This document shows positions 47,348 through 58,468 of a stretch of 64,000 nucleotides of DNA, piece by piece. How positions within the stretch are numbered: the stretch's first letter is position 1; every line of letters begins with the position of its first letter. Location of the stretch: positions 62,001 through 126,000 of the forward strand of contig NZ_JAHBBJ010000003.1 in NCBI RefSeq assembly GCF_019331675.1. The letters run 5' to 3'. This DNA comes from Bifidobacterium miconisargentati (GTDB lineage: Bacteria; Actinomycetota; Actinomycetes; Actinomycetales; Bifidobacteriaceae). The notes beneath the pieces were generated by a model, which did no database searches, was not told the origin of the DNA, and saw only the letters and a program-made list of their open reading frames with translations. Both the position numbers and the translations under genes were made by a program.

Positions 47348-48940
47348 CTAGCGGCGCTTCTGCGCGGCGACGAGCGCCTCCGCGGCGGCCTTGGTGGCGA
47401 TGGCGCGTTCCTTGGCGCGGCGTGCGCGGGCCAGCTCGGCTTCGGCGGCCTTGATGTCCGCCTCGGCCTGCTTGAGGTCGGCGGTGGCGCGCACCACTTC
47501 AAGCTGCGCGTTGGACTGCTGCTCGTCCTTCGGCTTCCACAGCTCGGCGATCTCCTCCAGTGTCTTGTCCTTGGTCTCCGGCACGAAGGTGATCACGCCG
47601 AGGAAGCAGATGAGGTTGGTGCAGGCGAACACCAGGAAGGTGCCCATGCCACCGATGCCACTGATGAGCATCGGAGTGAACTGGCCGATGGCCCAGTTGG
47701 TTGCCCACAGGAACACGGTGCAGATACCGGTGGCGCGGCCACGCAGGTAGGTCGGGAACAGCTCCGGGATCATGATCCACGGGATCGGGCCCATGGAGAA
47801 GGCGAAGCAGGAGGTGAAGCACATCACGAAGATGAGCATGAGCAGCTGGTAGTTGTTCGCGTAGGAGAAGGAGATGCCGAGCGCGAACAGCACCATGAGG
47901 CCGGAACCCACGGCCATGAGCTTCTTACGGCCGGCCGTATCGATGAGGTACATGCCCACCACGGTGAACACCAGCTCGATGCCGCCCACCAGGGAGGAGG
48001 CCAGGAACTCGGTGTTGCCGCCGAAGCCCATGTGGCTGAACATGACCGGGCCGTAGTAGGAGATGGCGTTCATGCCGATGGCCTGGTTGAAGATGGCCAG
48101 GAAGATGCCGATGAGCAGGGCCTTGCGCAGGCCGGGCTTGAACAGGTCGGAGAACTGGGCGTTGGCTTCCTGCTCGGCCTTGATCTGGAGCTGAATCTCC
48201 TCCACGTCGCGGCGGGCCTTGTCCGAACCGTTGATGCGTTCGAGGACCTTGTAACCCTCTTCCACGCGGCCGGCCTGAACCAGGAATCGCGGCGATTCCG
48301 GGGAGAACCACAGGGCGGCCACGAAGATGGCGGCCGGGATGGCGCCGATGCCGAGCATCCAGCGCCAGCCGAATTCGATGCCCCATTCGTGGGAGCCGGA
48401 GGAGGCGATGAAGTAGTTGATGACGTTGGTCAGGAAGATGCCGGAGATGGTCAGCAGCTGGTAGGCGCTGGTCAGGGCTCCGCGGATGTTGGTCGGGGCG
48501 GACTCGGTGATGTAGGTCACGGCGAGCGCGGCGGCCAGACCGATGCCGATGCCGCCGATCACGCGGGCCAGGATCAGCGTGAACGGGCTGAACGTGAAGG
48601 CGCTCCACAGGGCGGCCACGAAGAAGAACGCGCCGCCGAACATGAGGATCTTGCGGCGGCCGTACTTGTCGGACAGGAAGCCGGAGAAGCCGGCGCCGAT
48701 CACGCCGCCGATCATGATGGAGCTGATGACCAGGCCCTGCAGCGCCGGGCTCAGCGCGTACTTGGACTGCAGGAAGTCGATGGCGCCGGAGATGGACACG
48801 GTGTCGTATCCGTAGAGCAGACCGGCCAGGCCGGCGCTCAGCGCCAGGCCCACGATGTAGCGGCCGGAACCGCGGCGCTGGTGCTCGTCCTCTTCCTCGA
48901 CCGTCTTGATGGGTTCGCTTGTCGATGTCGCTTGACTCAC
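47348..48940 (-). CDS. MFS sugar:proton symporter
   Basis: 530 residues from GTG 48940 (GAGGT 7 bp upstream). Sugar-porter motifs: GYDTVSISGAI, SDKYGRRKI, PESPRF, PELFPTYLRGRATG, VPETKDKTLEEIAELW. It ends in a coiled-coil tail of about 60 residues, Lys/Ala/Glu-rich (KAAEAELARARRAKERAI), a shorter version of the tail on the paralogue at 40797. An AraQ-type site at 49113-49126 lies in its upstream region, so arabinose or a related pentose is a reasonable substrate guess. Confidence 0.93.
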   Translation of the reverse strand: MSQATSTSEPIKTVEEEDEHQRRGSGRYIVGLALSAGLAGLLYGYDTVSISGAIDFLQSKYALSPALQGLVISSIMIGGVIGAGFSGFLSDKYGRRKILMFGGAFFFVAALWSAFTFSPFTLILARVIGGIGIGLAAALAVTYITESAPTNIRGALTSAYQLLTISGIFLTNVINYFIASSGSHEWGIEFGWRWMLGIGAIPAAIFVAALWFSPESPRFLVQAGRVEEGYKVLERINGSDKARRDVEEIQLQIKAEQEANAQFSDLFKPGLRKALLIGIFLAIFNQAIGMNAISYYGPVMFSHMGFGGNTEFLASSLVGGIELVFTVVGMYLIDTAGRKKLMAVGSGLMVLFALGISFSYANNYQLLMLIFVMCFTSCFAFSMGPIPWIMIPELFPTYLRGRATGICTVFLWATNWAIGQFTPMLISGIGGMGTFLVFACTNLICFLGVITFVPETKDKTLEEIAELWKPKDEQQSNAQLEVVRATADLKQAEADIKAAEAELARARRAKERAIATKAAAEALVAAQKRR

Positions 48941-49112
48941 TGCAGTGACCTCGTGTTTCTCTGATTGCCTTTGGTTCTTCTTCTCTGTGGCGCGGCGTGA
49001 CGTTGCGTCGCCGACGATGCCCGCAAGGGGTGCAACGCTTGGGATAATTCGGTCGATTCGACCGGTCCGGTTGGCCAGCCGAGCCGGCCTGTCGACCTGC
49101 CCCGATTGGCTT

Positions 49113-49126
49113 GTTAGCGTTAACAC
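49113..49126. promoter_or_regulatory. AraQ-type LacI site upstream of an MFS transporter
   Basis: GTTAGCGTTAACAC (palindromic TGTTA-GCG-TTAACA) 170 bp upstream of the MFS start codon. It is the same kind of site as those at 61020 and 62377. Confidence 0.6.
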
Positions 49127-49523
49127 GATTCTTGCCGAAAGGATATGCTACCCCTTGCCGGACGGCGTAATGACCAAAAATGAACTTAAACGGCAAATCG
49201 TTGCCAAACCGTTATCGTTCGGAGTTACTGCTCGGGGTGCCGCTCGGGGCCATCGTTCGGGGGCACCCCTGCCCATCGCATCCGCCATCGCGCGCGATCC
49301 GCATACCCCATCCGTTGCCTTACCCATTGCCACATCCATCGCTTCCGTCCGCCGCCCTTGTAGGCAACCGACAAAACGCACGCCCCAACTTCTCCGGTAC
49401 GCACAACGCGCGGCCACCTACGCGCGCGTAACCTCGTGGACAGAATGGCCGAAATCGTCAACAGCCATCCCCGAAAGACTTACGACAGACACGACCCGCG
49501 CACCCTAAGGAACCCGCATATCC
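49127..49523. other. Intergenic stretch without recognised genes
   Basis: About 400 bp between the MFS promoter and the acyl-CoA synthetase gene. It contains pyrimidine-rich tracts with repeated CATC/CCATC units (about 49260-49360), presumably leader of the synthetase gene. I see no RNA gene or repeat-family copy here. Confidence 0.4.
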
Positions 49524-51347
<1,824 letters not shown>

Positions 51348-51368
51348 GCGGTGGGGCTTGGTCGGCTG

Positions 51369-51750
51369 AAATTGCCCCGTATTGCCCCTGTTACCCGTAT
51401 TGCACGCCCGTAAGCGGGGCTACACGGTGAGCAAGTGGCCGTCCTGCCCCACTTATTCAGGCTGGACCGGGGCGAGACAGGCATTAACTCCCGATGTCGC
51501 CCCACTGATTCAAGCCAGACCGGGGCAAGGCAGCGTATTGCCGCCCGTATTACCCCGTTCAAAACCAGTGGGCGGGGCGACGTGGCACGTTAATACCCGT
51601 GTTGCCCCGCTTCCCACCGCTCAATGGGACATGACGGATAGGTAACCACCGGAATGCCCCGCTGAGCTGATGTCTGCGGGGCTGACAGGTCATCACCTGC
51701 CCGGAATACCCCGCTCACATTCATTCATCGCAGCACAATGACGCATAGCT
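51369..51750. repeat. Non-coding stretch of reiterated GCCCCG hairpins
   Basis: About 380 bp with repeated ATTGCCCCG-like units and short stems (GCCCC ... GGGGC) at about 51371, 51405, 51444, 51499, 51551, 51603 and 51656. Two units, 51444-51472 and 51499-51527, are close relatives (GCCCCACT-ATTCA-GCC/CTG...ACCGGGGC). No ORF; meaning unknown. Confidence 0.6.
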
Positions 51751-51795
51751 GCCCGGATTGCCCCGCTGAGGAACGGCTAGTGAGGCAATCCGGGC
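51751..51795. terminator. Inverted repeat between convergent genes
   Basis: GCCCGGATTGCC (51751-51762) and GGCAATCCGGGC (51784-51795), a perfect 12-bp stem between the synthetase gene (plus) and the membrane protein gene (minus). Confidence 0.75.
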
Positions 51796-51818
51796 ATATG
51801 ACAGCCATTACGCCATTG

Positions 51819-52763
51819 TCAGCCGCCGAGCGTGTAGAGCACCTCGTCGTAGGCGGTGATGACGGCGGGATCCTGTGCGGCATCCTTGGCGGAGTCATCG
51901 GAATCGCCGGACTTGGTGGAATCGCCGGCACCGGTCTGCCCGATCTGGCCGGATTTGCCGGACTCGGCCTGCCCGGAACCCGCATCCGTGGACTGCTTGC
52001 CGGTGGCGGTGGCCGGAATTGACGGCTGATGCTTGAGCACATAGGTGGTGTTGGCATCGTCGACCTGCTCGATACCGCGCGAGAATCGCTTGTCCGAGAC
52101 AACCACCTCGCCCTTGCGCCACCACCATTCGCGGATCTGCCCCTTGCCGTCATGGTGGATGATTACCGGGTCGAGGGTGCTCGACTTCTCGGCCCAGTCG
52201 GCGCTGACGTTCGGGTCGTACCAGAAGACGCGCACCGAGACGCCGCCCGTATCGCCGGAAGTGGCGGAATCCCCGTCACTCGCGGGCGTCTGCTGCGTCG
52301 GTCCCACGCCGCGCACCACCAGTTTCAGCACGGATTCGCGCCCGGCCTTCACGTCATCGACGAACTTGTCGATGCTCTTTTGGTCCGGATTGAAATACCA
52401 CGGGTACGATTCGCCGTCGGAGTACCCGTGCCAGCCGGCCACGGCCTCGCCGCCGTACACGTAGCCTTGTGATTCCAGTTGTGCCTCGGTGACGTTCGGG
52501 TCGAGGGCGACCAGTTCGTCTACGATCTTCTGGGAGGTCATGCGCGTGGAGCGCTGCCAGACGAACGCGCCGGTCACGATCACGGCGAACGCCAGGAACG
52601 CCGCCAGCAGCCACCACCAGAGGGGTCGCACGGCGCGCTGGTCGGACGGATTGCCCGGATTGCCACCCGAATGTTCCGGATCATACCCTGGATCGCGCTT
52701 CGGGCCACGGTCGCCATTGGGCACGGACGTATGGTTGCGCAGTGCCTGCATCGCCTTGTTCAT
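51819..52763 (-). CDS. Uncharacterised membrane-anchored protein
   Basis: 314 residues. Disordered cytoplasmic N-terminus (about 1-46, Pro/Gly/Asp-rich), one membrane span (PLWWWLLAAFLAFAVIVTGAF, about 47-68), then an extracellular domain containing a WYFNPDQKSIDKFVDDV segment and a low-complexity Ser/Gly/Asp stretch near the C-terminus. ATG 52763 has AAGGAGG 6 bp upstream. No family recognised. Downstream gene order gives no clue. Confidence 0.75.
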   Translation of the reverse strand: MNKAMQALRNHTSVPNGDRGPKRDPGYDPEHSGGNPGNPSDQRAVRPLWWWLLAAFLAFAVIVTGAFVWQRSTRMTSQKIVDELVALDPNVTEAQLESQGYVYGGEAVAGWHGYSDGESYPWYFNPDQKSIDKFVDDVKAGRESVLKLVVRGVGPTQQTPASDGDSATSGDTGGVSVRVFWYDPNVSADWAEKSSTLDPVIIHHDGKGQIREWWWRKGEVVVSDKRFSRGIEQVDDANTTYVLKHQPSIPATATGKQSTDAGSGQAESGKSGQIGQTGAGDSTKSGDSDDSAKDAAQDPAVITAYDEVLYTLGG

Positions 52764-52861
52764 TACGGGCCTCCTTGCTCGGGTGATGGTTGTTGACCGC
52801 TCAATCCATCCCGGGTGCCAGTCGACTCCGTTCAGCCAAGATCGACGCGGTCCTTGTCCTC

Positions 52862-52899
52862 GGTTCCCCTGTCGGGGAAACCGGCGGCGAAGCCGAGTC
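52862..52899. repeat. Dispersed palindromic repeat, truncated reverse copy
   Basis: GGTTCCCCTGTCGGGGAAAC then GGCGGCGAAGCCGAGTCCTG. The GGGGTAG end is lost. It lies upstream of the membrane protein gene in the 309-bp spacer before the two-component genes. Confidence 0.6.
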
Positions 52900-53072
52900 C
52901 TGCCGGGCCATGTCGGCCGAGTTGTAACGGAGTCTATCGGTTCCGTCCGGCACCAATCGGGTGGATTGATGATTCCAGACTATGACCCGACATCTCAAGA
53001 AGCATAGCCGCTGACATGCGCCGCATGACATGAGTTGCCGTGCGTCACAGCGAGCGCCATAGACTATGGGTT

Positions 53073-53870
53073 ATGGAACAGGGGAAGGGCCACATCACCA
53101 TCGCGCTGGTGGACAACGATGCGATGGCACTGATGGCGTTGCGGTCGCTACTGGCCCGTGAGGGGTTCACGGTGTTGTGGACCGCACAGCTGGGGGCGGC
53201 CGCGATCCAGCGATGCATACGTGCACAGGACCGGCCGGATGTGCTGCTGGTGGATATGGCGCTGACGGATATGACCGGCGTCGACGTATGCCGGGCCGTC
53301 CGCCGCTGGGCGCCGGAGCTGCCAATGCTTGGCATGACCGCATACGACCCGGCTGTATACCGGGATGCCGCGTGCGAGTCCGGTGCGGCCGATGTCATCA
53401 GCAAGGACGATATCGCGGCCATCACACGCATGATTCGTCGTCTTGCCGCCCAATGCGCCGTCGGCCTTTCCGCGGCCGGGCTACCGGTCGGCGCGCAGCC
53501 AATGGGAGCGCGATCGCACGGCACGTGTGCCGCACCGTGTGCAGTGGCCAGCCAACGCACCGCGATGGGGCTCCCGAATAGTGCCGCTCCAATCACCACC
53601 CCCACCGCACGAACAGCGCAAACCGCCGGCATGGAGTCCCGAACGAACGTTGAGTCGGACAGTCAGCCGACGCGATCGTTCGCATTGTCCGCACAGCAGG
53701 CGGCCATCATGCGGCGGTATGCGGACGGCCGTTCCACCGAGGAGATCGCAGCCGAACTCGGCATCTCGAAGGGCACGATCTTCTCGCAGGTCGCCCGGGT
53801 GCGGGAGAAACTGCATGCGCGGGACCGCGACGAGGCGGTGGCGTTGTGCCGCCGATATCTGAGGATGTGA
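53073..53870 (+). CDS. NarL/LuxR-type response regulator with long linker
   Basis: 265 residues. Receiver domain about 1-125 with acidic pair D14/D16, phospho-acceptor D61 (LLVDMALTDM) and Lys in ISKDD; LuxR HTH about 205-265 (SAQQAAIMRRYADGRSTEEI; GISKGTIFSQVARVREKL). The linker of about 75 residues (Ala/Thr/Ser/Pro-rich) is unusually long. ATG 53073 follows TAGACT at 53060-53065, so the mRNA may be leaderless. The kinase gene follows 3 bp later. Confidence 0.88.
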   Translation: MEQGKGHITIALVDNDAMALMALRSLLAREGFTVLWTAQLGAAAIQRCIRAQDRPDVLLVDMALTDMTGVDVCRAVRRWAPELPMLGMTAYDPAVYRDAACESGAADVISKDDIAAITRMIRRLAAQCAVGLSAAGLPVGAQPMGARSHGTCAAPCAVASQRTAMGLPNSAAPITTPTARTAQTAGMESRTNVESDSQPTRSFALSAQQAAIMRRYADGRSTEEIAAELGISKGTIFSQVARVREKLHARDRDEAVALCRRYLRM

Positions 53871-53873
53871 GCC

Positions 53874-55418
53874 ATGGGAGTCATCGATGCGGCCGGTACC
53901 TCAACCGGCATCACGAATGGCAGGAACACGGGCAAACGTTTGCTTTGGGATGCGCGCACCCGTTTGCTGCTGGCGTGCGCGGCGATTCCGGCGGTGATCG
54001 AGACCGCGTACCTGTATGCGGCAGGCGAGGCCAGCGATGTCACGTTGCTCTTCGCATTGCTCGCAATCGTATGCAGTCTGCTTATGGCCTTGCTGCCAAG
54101 CGTCGGCGGTTGGGCGATCGTGGCGCTCTGGGCGACCCGGTGCGTGGTGCCGCAGACCACGCCGTTTTCGATACTGTTCTGCCTGCTGGTGGCCATCACG
54201 GTCATGACCTATCTGCATGTCGGTATGGCGTTGGTCGCGGCGGTGGCGGCCGAAGCGGCCACGGCGTCGCGTATCTGGCTGTACCCATGGGATTCTTCGG
54301 TGTTCACCATCGTGTGCGCCACGGCCGCGTTCCTGATGGTGGCGCTCTGGCTCGGTTCGATGATGAGCTGGCGCGAACGGCAGGAAATCGAGGCACAGGA
54401 ACGCGCGGAACTACTGCATACGTTGGCCGATCAGGAATTGGCGACGCAACTGCATCATTCGGTGGCCAACGACCTGGCCACGATTCTGCTGCTGGCCCGA
54501 CAATTGGAGTCGGATGCGGTACGAAGTCGAACTCACGGCGAAATGGATGTGCCGGAAGACCTTGGCTTGCCGAACAGCGGACAGTCGGCTCTCATGCATG
54601 GCCCCGGCCAGGAACGCGCCAATCCGATCGGACGCATCGATGAGGCCGAGACCATCTCCCTCATCGAACGGACCACAACCGAATCGCTGGCCAAGATACG
54701 CACGCTGATCGCAGGATTGGACCATGCAGACGGCGGCTCGGTGACCGACGACTCGCATACCGGCATCCGGCCCACCCCCGAGCCTGACCCCGAAACAGGT
54801 TCCGAGGCAGCGCAGGATGTCATGTGCAACAGGATCGCGGCCTCTGCGCCCGCCGTCAGTTCATCAGCGAAAAGACCATCACAGCCCAGACGTGCCGGCA
54901 CAGCGTCATCGTCTGTCCCGCCGGCACGCATCGCCTCGCTTACGACGGACGAATTGCGGGAGTTGGGCGAATCCGTCGATGCACGGCTGCATGCGAACGG
55001 GCTGGTCGGCGAGACCATCATCGGCGGTGCGGAATCCTCGGCGTGCACGTCCGAGCGCAAGGCCGCCCTCTTCGATATCCTGCATGAGATCGTCGGCAAC
55101 ATGATGAAGTATGCCGCCCCGGATTCCGGCTATTGCATCGCAATCACTCTCGGACCGGGATTGGCCACGGTGTCGGCATCGAACGGCATCGGCTCCAAGC
55201 GATGCGGACGAGCCGGACAGCCGCTGCCGGATGGTTCTCCAGACACCGGTTCGGAAGACAACGTTGATGCTGCCGTACGTAATCCGTTGACATCGGCACT
55301 GACCGGCGGCACGGGAATCGCCCGATGCGGGCAGACGGCGGAATCGGCGGGCGGCGAGTTCACCGCTTCCGTCGAGGACGGCACGTGGACCTGCCTGCTC
55401 AAACTGCCCCTGATCTGA
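53874..55418 (+). CDS. HisKA_3-type sensor histidine kinase
   Basis: 514 residues. Several membrane spans (about 28-165), then HisKA_3 dimerisation with phospho-His in QLHHSVANDLATI (H194 most likely), and an ATPase domain (EIVGNMMKYAAPDSGY; a degenerate GxGI-like segment SNGIGSKRCG). It is interrupted by low-complexity inserts at about 220-260 and 290-355. Directly follows its response regulator, the reverse of the commonest order. The stimulus is unknown; the membrane part has no large extracellular domain, so an intramembrane signal is likely. Confidence 0.85.
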   Translation: MGVIDAAGTSTGITNGRNTGKRLLWDARTRLLLACAAIPAVIETAYLYAAGEASDVTLLFALLAIVCSLLMALLPSVGGWAIVALWATRCVVPQTTPFSILFCLLVAITVMTYLHVGMALVAAVAAEAATASRIWLYPWDSSVFTIVCATAAFLMVALWLGSMMSWRERQEIEAQERAELLHTLADQELATQLHHSVANDLATILLLARQLESDAVRSRTHGEMDVPEDLGLPNSGQSALMHGPGQERANPIGRIDEAETISLIERTTTESLAKIRTLIAGLDHADGGSVTDDSHTGIRPTPEPDPETGSEAAQDVMCNRIAASAPAVSSSAKRPSQPRRAGTASSSVPPARIASLTTDELRELGESVDARLHANGLVGETIIGGAESSACTSERKAALFDILHEIVGNMMKYAAPDSGYCIAITLGPGLATVSASNGIGSKRCGRAGQPLPDGSPDTGSEDNVDAAVRNPLTSALTGGTGIARCGQTAESAGGEFTASVEDGTWTCLLKLPLI

Positions 55419-55502
55419 CGGTTACATCGGTCCGGTACAGTGGCGGCGTCGCTGCGAATCGACTGGAGGTCCGATGCGGGCCACCGGAATGGAGGTGCCG
55501 TC

Positions 55503-56348
55503 ATGACCGATAGACCAATGATCGCCGTGACACCGTTGATGGATTACGGGCGGGACAGCCTGTGGATGTTGCCCGGTTACATGGATGCGGTGCTGCGCGC
55601 GGGCGGCACACCGGTGATGTTGCCGCTGACCGACGACGCGGATGCGGTGGAGGAATGCGCCGAACGGTTCGATGCGTTCCTGTTCACGGGCGGGCCTGAT
55701 GTGGGGCCAGACGTGGGGCCGGACGTGGGGCCGAATGGCACGAAGCCGGATGCGGATTCGATTACAGGCTCCGGCGCCACACTTCCCATGACAGCCGTTG
55801 CCGATTCGAAGACCGGTTCCCCAGCCGGTGACTCCACCGCTGCGTCCGATGCCGGAGCCACAGGTCGCAGCGAAGTGCTCAGTCCCGAACGAGACCGCAT
55901 GGAATCGCTGTTGCTGCCGGCCGTGATGCAGCTGGACAAGCCGATTCTGGGCATTTGCCGCGGCATCCAGTTCATCAACAGATATCTGGGTGGCACGTTG
56001 TGGCAGGACCTGCCCAGCGAGCATCCCAGTGCGGTCGAGCATCATATGAATCCGCCGTACGATGCGTTCGGGCATTCGGTTTCTCTGGTTCCCGGCACAC
56101 CGTTGGCCGCGTTGTTCGCCGGGCGGTCAGAGATCGCGGTGAACAGCTACCATCATCAGGCCGTGCGGGAGCCGGCGGCGGGTCTGGAAGTGATGGCTAC
56201 CGCGCCAGATGGCGTGATTGAGGCGCTGTGGCGGCCGGCGAGCCGGTTCCTGTGGGCTGTGCAGTGGCATCCCGAATTCCTGTATTGCGTGGACACCCGC
56301 TCACAGGCCATTTTCGACGTGTTTGTGGCCGCGGCGCGGGGCGAATAG
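55503..56348 (+). CDS. Class I glutamine amidotransferase-like hydrolase (peptidase C26, PuuD type)
   Basis: 281 residues. Family members cleave gamma-glutamyl-GABA or related bonds. Nucleophile Cys in LGICRGIQFIN (near 150), His-Glu in VQWHPEFLY (near 254), and the FTGGPDVGP start of the fold. Between residues about 65 and 129 there is an inserted low-complexity stretch that starts with GPDV repeats (GPDVGPDVGPDVGPN). ATG 55503 has GGAGGT 7 bp upstream. Stands alone after the kinase gene. Confidence 0.9.
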   Translation: MTDRPMIAVTPLMDYGRDSLWMLPGYMDAVLRAGGTPVMLPLTDDADAVEECAERFDAFLFTGGPDVGPDVGPDVGPNGTKPDADSITGSGATLPMTAVADSKTGSPAGDSTAASDAGATGRSEVLSPERDRMESLLLPAVMQLDKPILGICRGIQFINRYLGGTLWQDLPSEHPSAVEHHMNPPYDAFGHSVSLVPGTPLAALFAGRSEIAVNSYHHQAVREPAAGLEVMATAPDGVIEALWRPASRFLWAVQWHPEFLYCVDTRSQAIFDVFVAAARGE

Positions 56349-56481
56349 GCCTCCGAATTCGTATCGAAGCGCTTGGGGCTGTGAATCGGTGCGGCTCAGC
56401 GACGGCAGAAAGCCAGCCCTTGGTCCGATGGCAACGGCAGGAGCCACTACCGGATCCAACCCTCTTCTCGTTGCAACGCGA

Positions 56482-56512
56482 AAGGGCCGCCCGGTTTCCC
56501 GGAACGGCCCTT
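56482..56512. terminator. Terminator after the C26 gene
   Basis: AAGGGCCG (56482-56489) and CGGCCCTT (56505-56512), inner CCGG stem. About 135 bp after the stop of the plus-strand gene; the region 56349-56481 holds nothing else recognisable. Confidence 0.7.
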
Positions 56513-56550
56513 GCATGGCAATCAACGGTCAGGCTCTGATCTTGATGGGA

Positions 56551-56600
56551 CTACCCCTCAGTCGGCTTCGCCGCCAGCTCCCCTGACAAGGGGAGCCAAG
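56551..56600. repeat. Dispersed palindromic repeat, consensus copy
   Basis: CTACCCCTCAGTC, GGCTTCGCCGCC, AGCTCCCCTGACAAGGGGAG and CCAAG: the most regular copy in the window, downstream of araA. Confidence 0.9.
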
Positions 56601-56640
56601 AAGTGGCACAGAGACCTGAATTCAATTTCCCCATTCACCT

Positions 56641-56728
56641 ATTGACGTGTGCGGTATCGGTGCGATGGAAGGTGAAGGCGTACGAAGGTACGTCGGACCT
56701 TCCACCATGCCGATACCGCTCCGTCAAT
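56641..56728 (-). terminator. Long stem-loop after araA with GTAC-GAAG-GTAC tip
   Basis: Stem parts ATTGACG/CGTCAAT, GCGGTATCGG/CCGATACCGC and TGGAAGGT/ACCTTCCA enclose a tip with GGCGTACGAAGGTACGTCG. Right at the araA stop, so a terminator or 3' stabiliser. The same tip occurs after araD. Confidence 0.75.
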
Positions 56729-58245
56729 CAGTGCTGGTTGTTGAGACGGTGGTACATCTCGGACAGCTCCAGCTCCTTCTCGAACTGGCGGGCGGTGGTG
56801 TTCTCGTCGATGACGGCGAGCTCGACACCGGCGATGCGGGCGAAGTCCTCCCAAGCCTCACGACCGACGGAGGTGGTCATGCAGGTGTGGTGGGAGCCGC
56901 CGGCGGTGATCCAGCACTGGACGGCGGTCTTCAGGGACGGCTGCGGCTTCCAGACGGCACGGGCGCACGGCAGCTCCTTGAGGGAGCCCTGCGGCTCGAC
57001 GACGTCCACGACGTCCATGAGCAGACGGAAGCGCTCGCGCTCGTCGGCCATGGAGACCACGACGGCGTCCTTCTTCGGGGCACCGGAGAAGACCAGGCGC
57101 ACCGGGTCGGCCTTGCCGCCGATGCCCAGCGGGTGGATCTCCAGCTTCGGCTTGGCGATGGTGCCGATGGCCGGGGAGACCTCGAGCATGTGGGAGCCCA
57201 TGTCGAGCTCGTTGCCTTCGGTGAAGTTGTAGGAGTAATCCTCCATGAGGGAGGCACCACCGGGCAGTCCGTAGCCCATCACGGCGCCGATGCGCACCAG
57301 GACGGCGGTCTTCCAGTCGCCCTCGGCGGAGAAGCCCCAGCCGTACTCGGACGGGAAGCGCTGCGGGCCGACGCCCGGCAGCTGCGGCAGGGCGCCGAGG
57401 TCCTCGAAGTTGTCGACGCCGGCGGTGCAGCCGTTGGCGCGCATCATGTTGACCATCGCGGCCTCTTCCTTGGCGGCGATGAACAGGGAGTCGTACTTGG
57501 CGTCCAGCAGGGCCGGGTCGACGTCGTACTTGGCCTTGTAGTCCTCGATGATCTCCTTGACCTGGTCGTCCTTGACGGCGTCGTATGCGGCGACGAGCTC
57601 GTTGACGGCCCAGGTGTTGATGGAGGCGCCGAACACGCGCTCGGCCTCGGTCTTGTCGCCCTCGGTGACGGCGACGTTACGCATGTTGTCGCCCCAGCGC
57701 ATAACCTTCATGTTGTTGGAGGCGTCCCAGCCGGCGCAGGCGCGGGCCCAGGTGCCGACCTTCTCGGCGACTTCCGGGTCGGTGTAGTGGCCGACGACGA
57801 TCTTGCGCGGGATGCCGAGGCGGGAGACGATGTAACCGAACTCACGGTCGCCGTGGGCGGCCTGGTTCAGGTTCATGAAGTCCATGTCGATGGTCTCCCA
57901 CGGAATCTCCTTGTGGTGCTGGGTGGCCAGCTGCAGCAGCGGCTTGGTCAGCACTTCGAGGCCGCGGATCCACATCTTGGCTGGGGAGAAGGTGTGGCAC
58001 CAGGCGATGACGCCGATGACGTTCGGGTTGGCGGAGGCCTCGACCATGAACTGCTTGACGCCGTCGGAGGACTTCAGGGTGGGCTTGAGGACGATCTTGG
58101 CCGGGATCTTGCCGGTGGCGTTCAGGTAGTCGACCATTTCGGCGGAGTGAGCGGCGACCTGGCGCAGCGCTTCCTCACCGTACAGGTCCTGCGAACCGAC
58201 GCCGAACCAGATTTCCTTGCCCTCAAAGGGGTTTTCCATTGCCAT
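56728..58245 (-). CDS. araA: L-arabinose isomerase
   Basis: 505 residues. Converts L-arabinose to L-ribulose. Family starts GKEIWFGVGSQDLYGEEALR and the Glu-rich active-site segments (MANEITAGVEDF-type AMVNMMRANGCTAGVDNFED; EYGWGFSAEGDWKTA) are visible. ATG 58245 follows AAAGGAGC. Last gene of araB-araD-araA on the minus strand. Confidence 0.97.
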   Translation of the reverse strand: MAMENPFEGKEIWFGVGSQDLYGEEALRQVAAHSAEMVDYLNATGKIPAKIVLKPTLKSSDGVKQFMVEASANPNVIGVIAWCHTFSPAKMWIRGLEVLTKPLLQLATQHHKEIPWETIDMDFMNLNQAAHGDREFGYIVSRLGIPRKIVVGHYTDPEVAEKVGTWARACAGWDASNNMKVMRWGDNMRNVAVTEGDKTEAERVFGASINTWAVNELVAAYDAVKDDQVKEIIEDYKAKYDVDPALLDAKYDSLFIAAKEEAAMVNMMRANGCTAGVDNFEDLGALPQLPGVGPQRFPSEYGWGFSAEGDWKTAVLVRIGAVMGYGLPGGASLMEDYSYNFTEGNELDMGSHMLEVSPAIGTIAKPKLEIHPLGIGGKADPVRLVFSGAPKKDAVVVSMADERERFRLLMDVVDVVEPQGSLKELPCARAVWKPQPSLKTAVQCWITAGGSHHTCMTTSVGREAWEDFARIAGVELAVIDENTTARQFEKELELSEMYHRLNNQH

Positions 58246-58305
58246 GATGGCTCCTTTGTTTACTTCGTTGTGTGGAGTGTTGTACATTTCGTGGCTGACC
58301 AAGGG

Positions 58306-58354
58306 CTCCCCTCAGTCAGCTTCGCTGCCAGCTCCCCTCAGAGAGGGGAGCCAG
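58306..58354. repeat. Dispersed palindromic repeat between araD and araA
   Basis: CTCCCCTCAGTCAGCTTCGC, TGCCAGCTCCCCTCAGAGAG, GGGAGCCAG. Same orientation as the copies at 56551 and 59260. Confidence 0.85.
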
Positions 58355-58382
58355 AGGAAAGGTCAGTGCTGGAAGCACTGGG

Positions 58383-58467
58383 CCGGCGTGTGTGTCCGCA
58401 AAGCGCACCGAGGGAAGGCGTACGAAGGTACGTCGACCGAGGAGCAATGCCGCGGACACTCCGCCGG
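58383..58467 (-). repeat. Stem-loop after araD with the same tip
   Basis: CCGGCG/CGCCGG and GTGTCCGC/GCGGACAC stems carry a tip with GGCGTACGAAGGTACGTCG, identical to that at 56641-56728. It adjoins the araD stop. Confidence 0.75.
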
Positions 58468-58468
58468 G

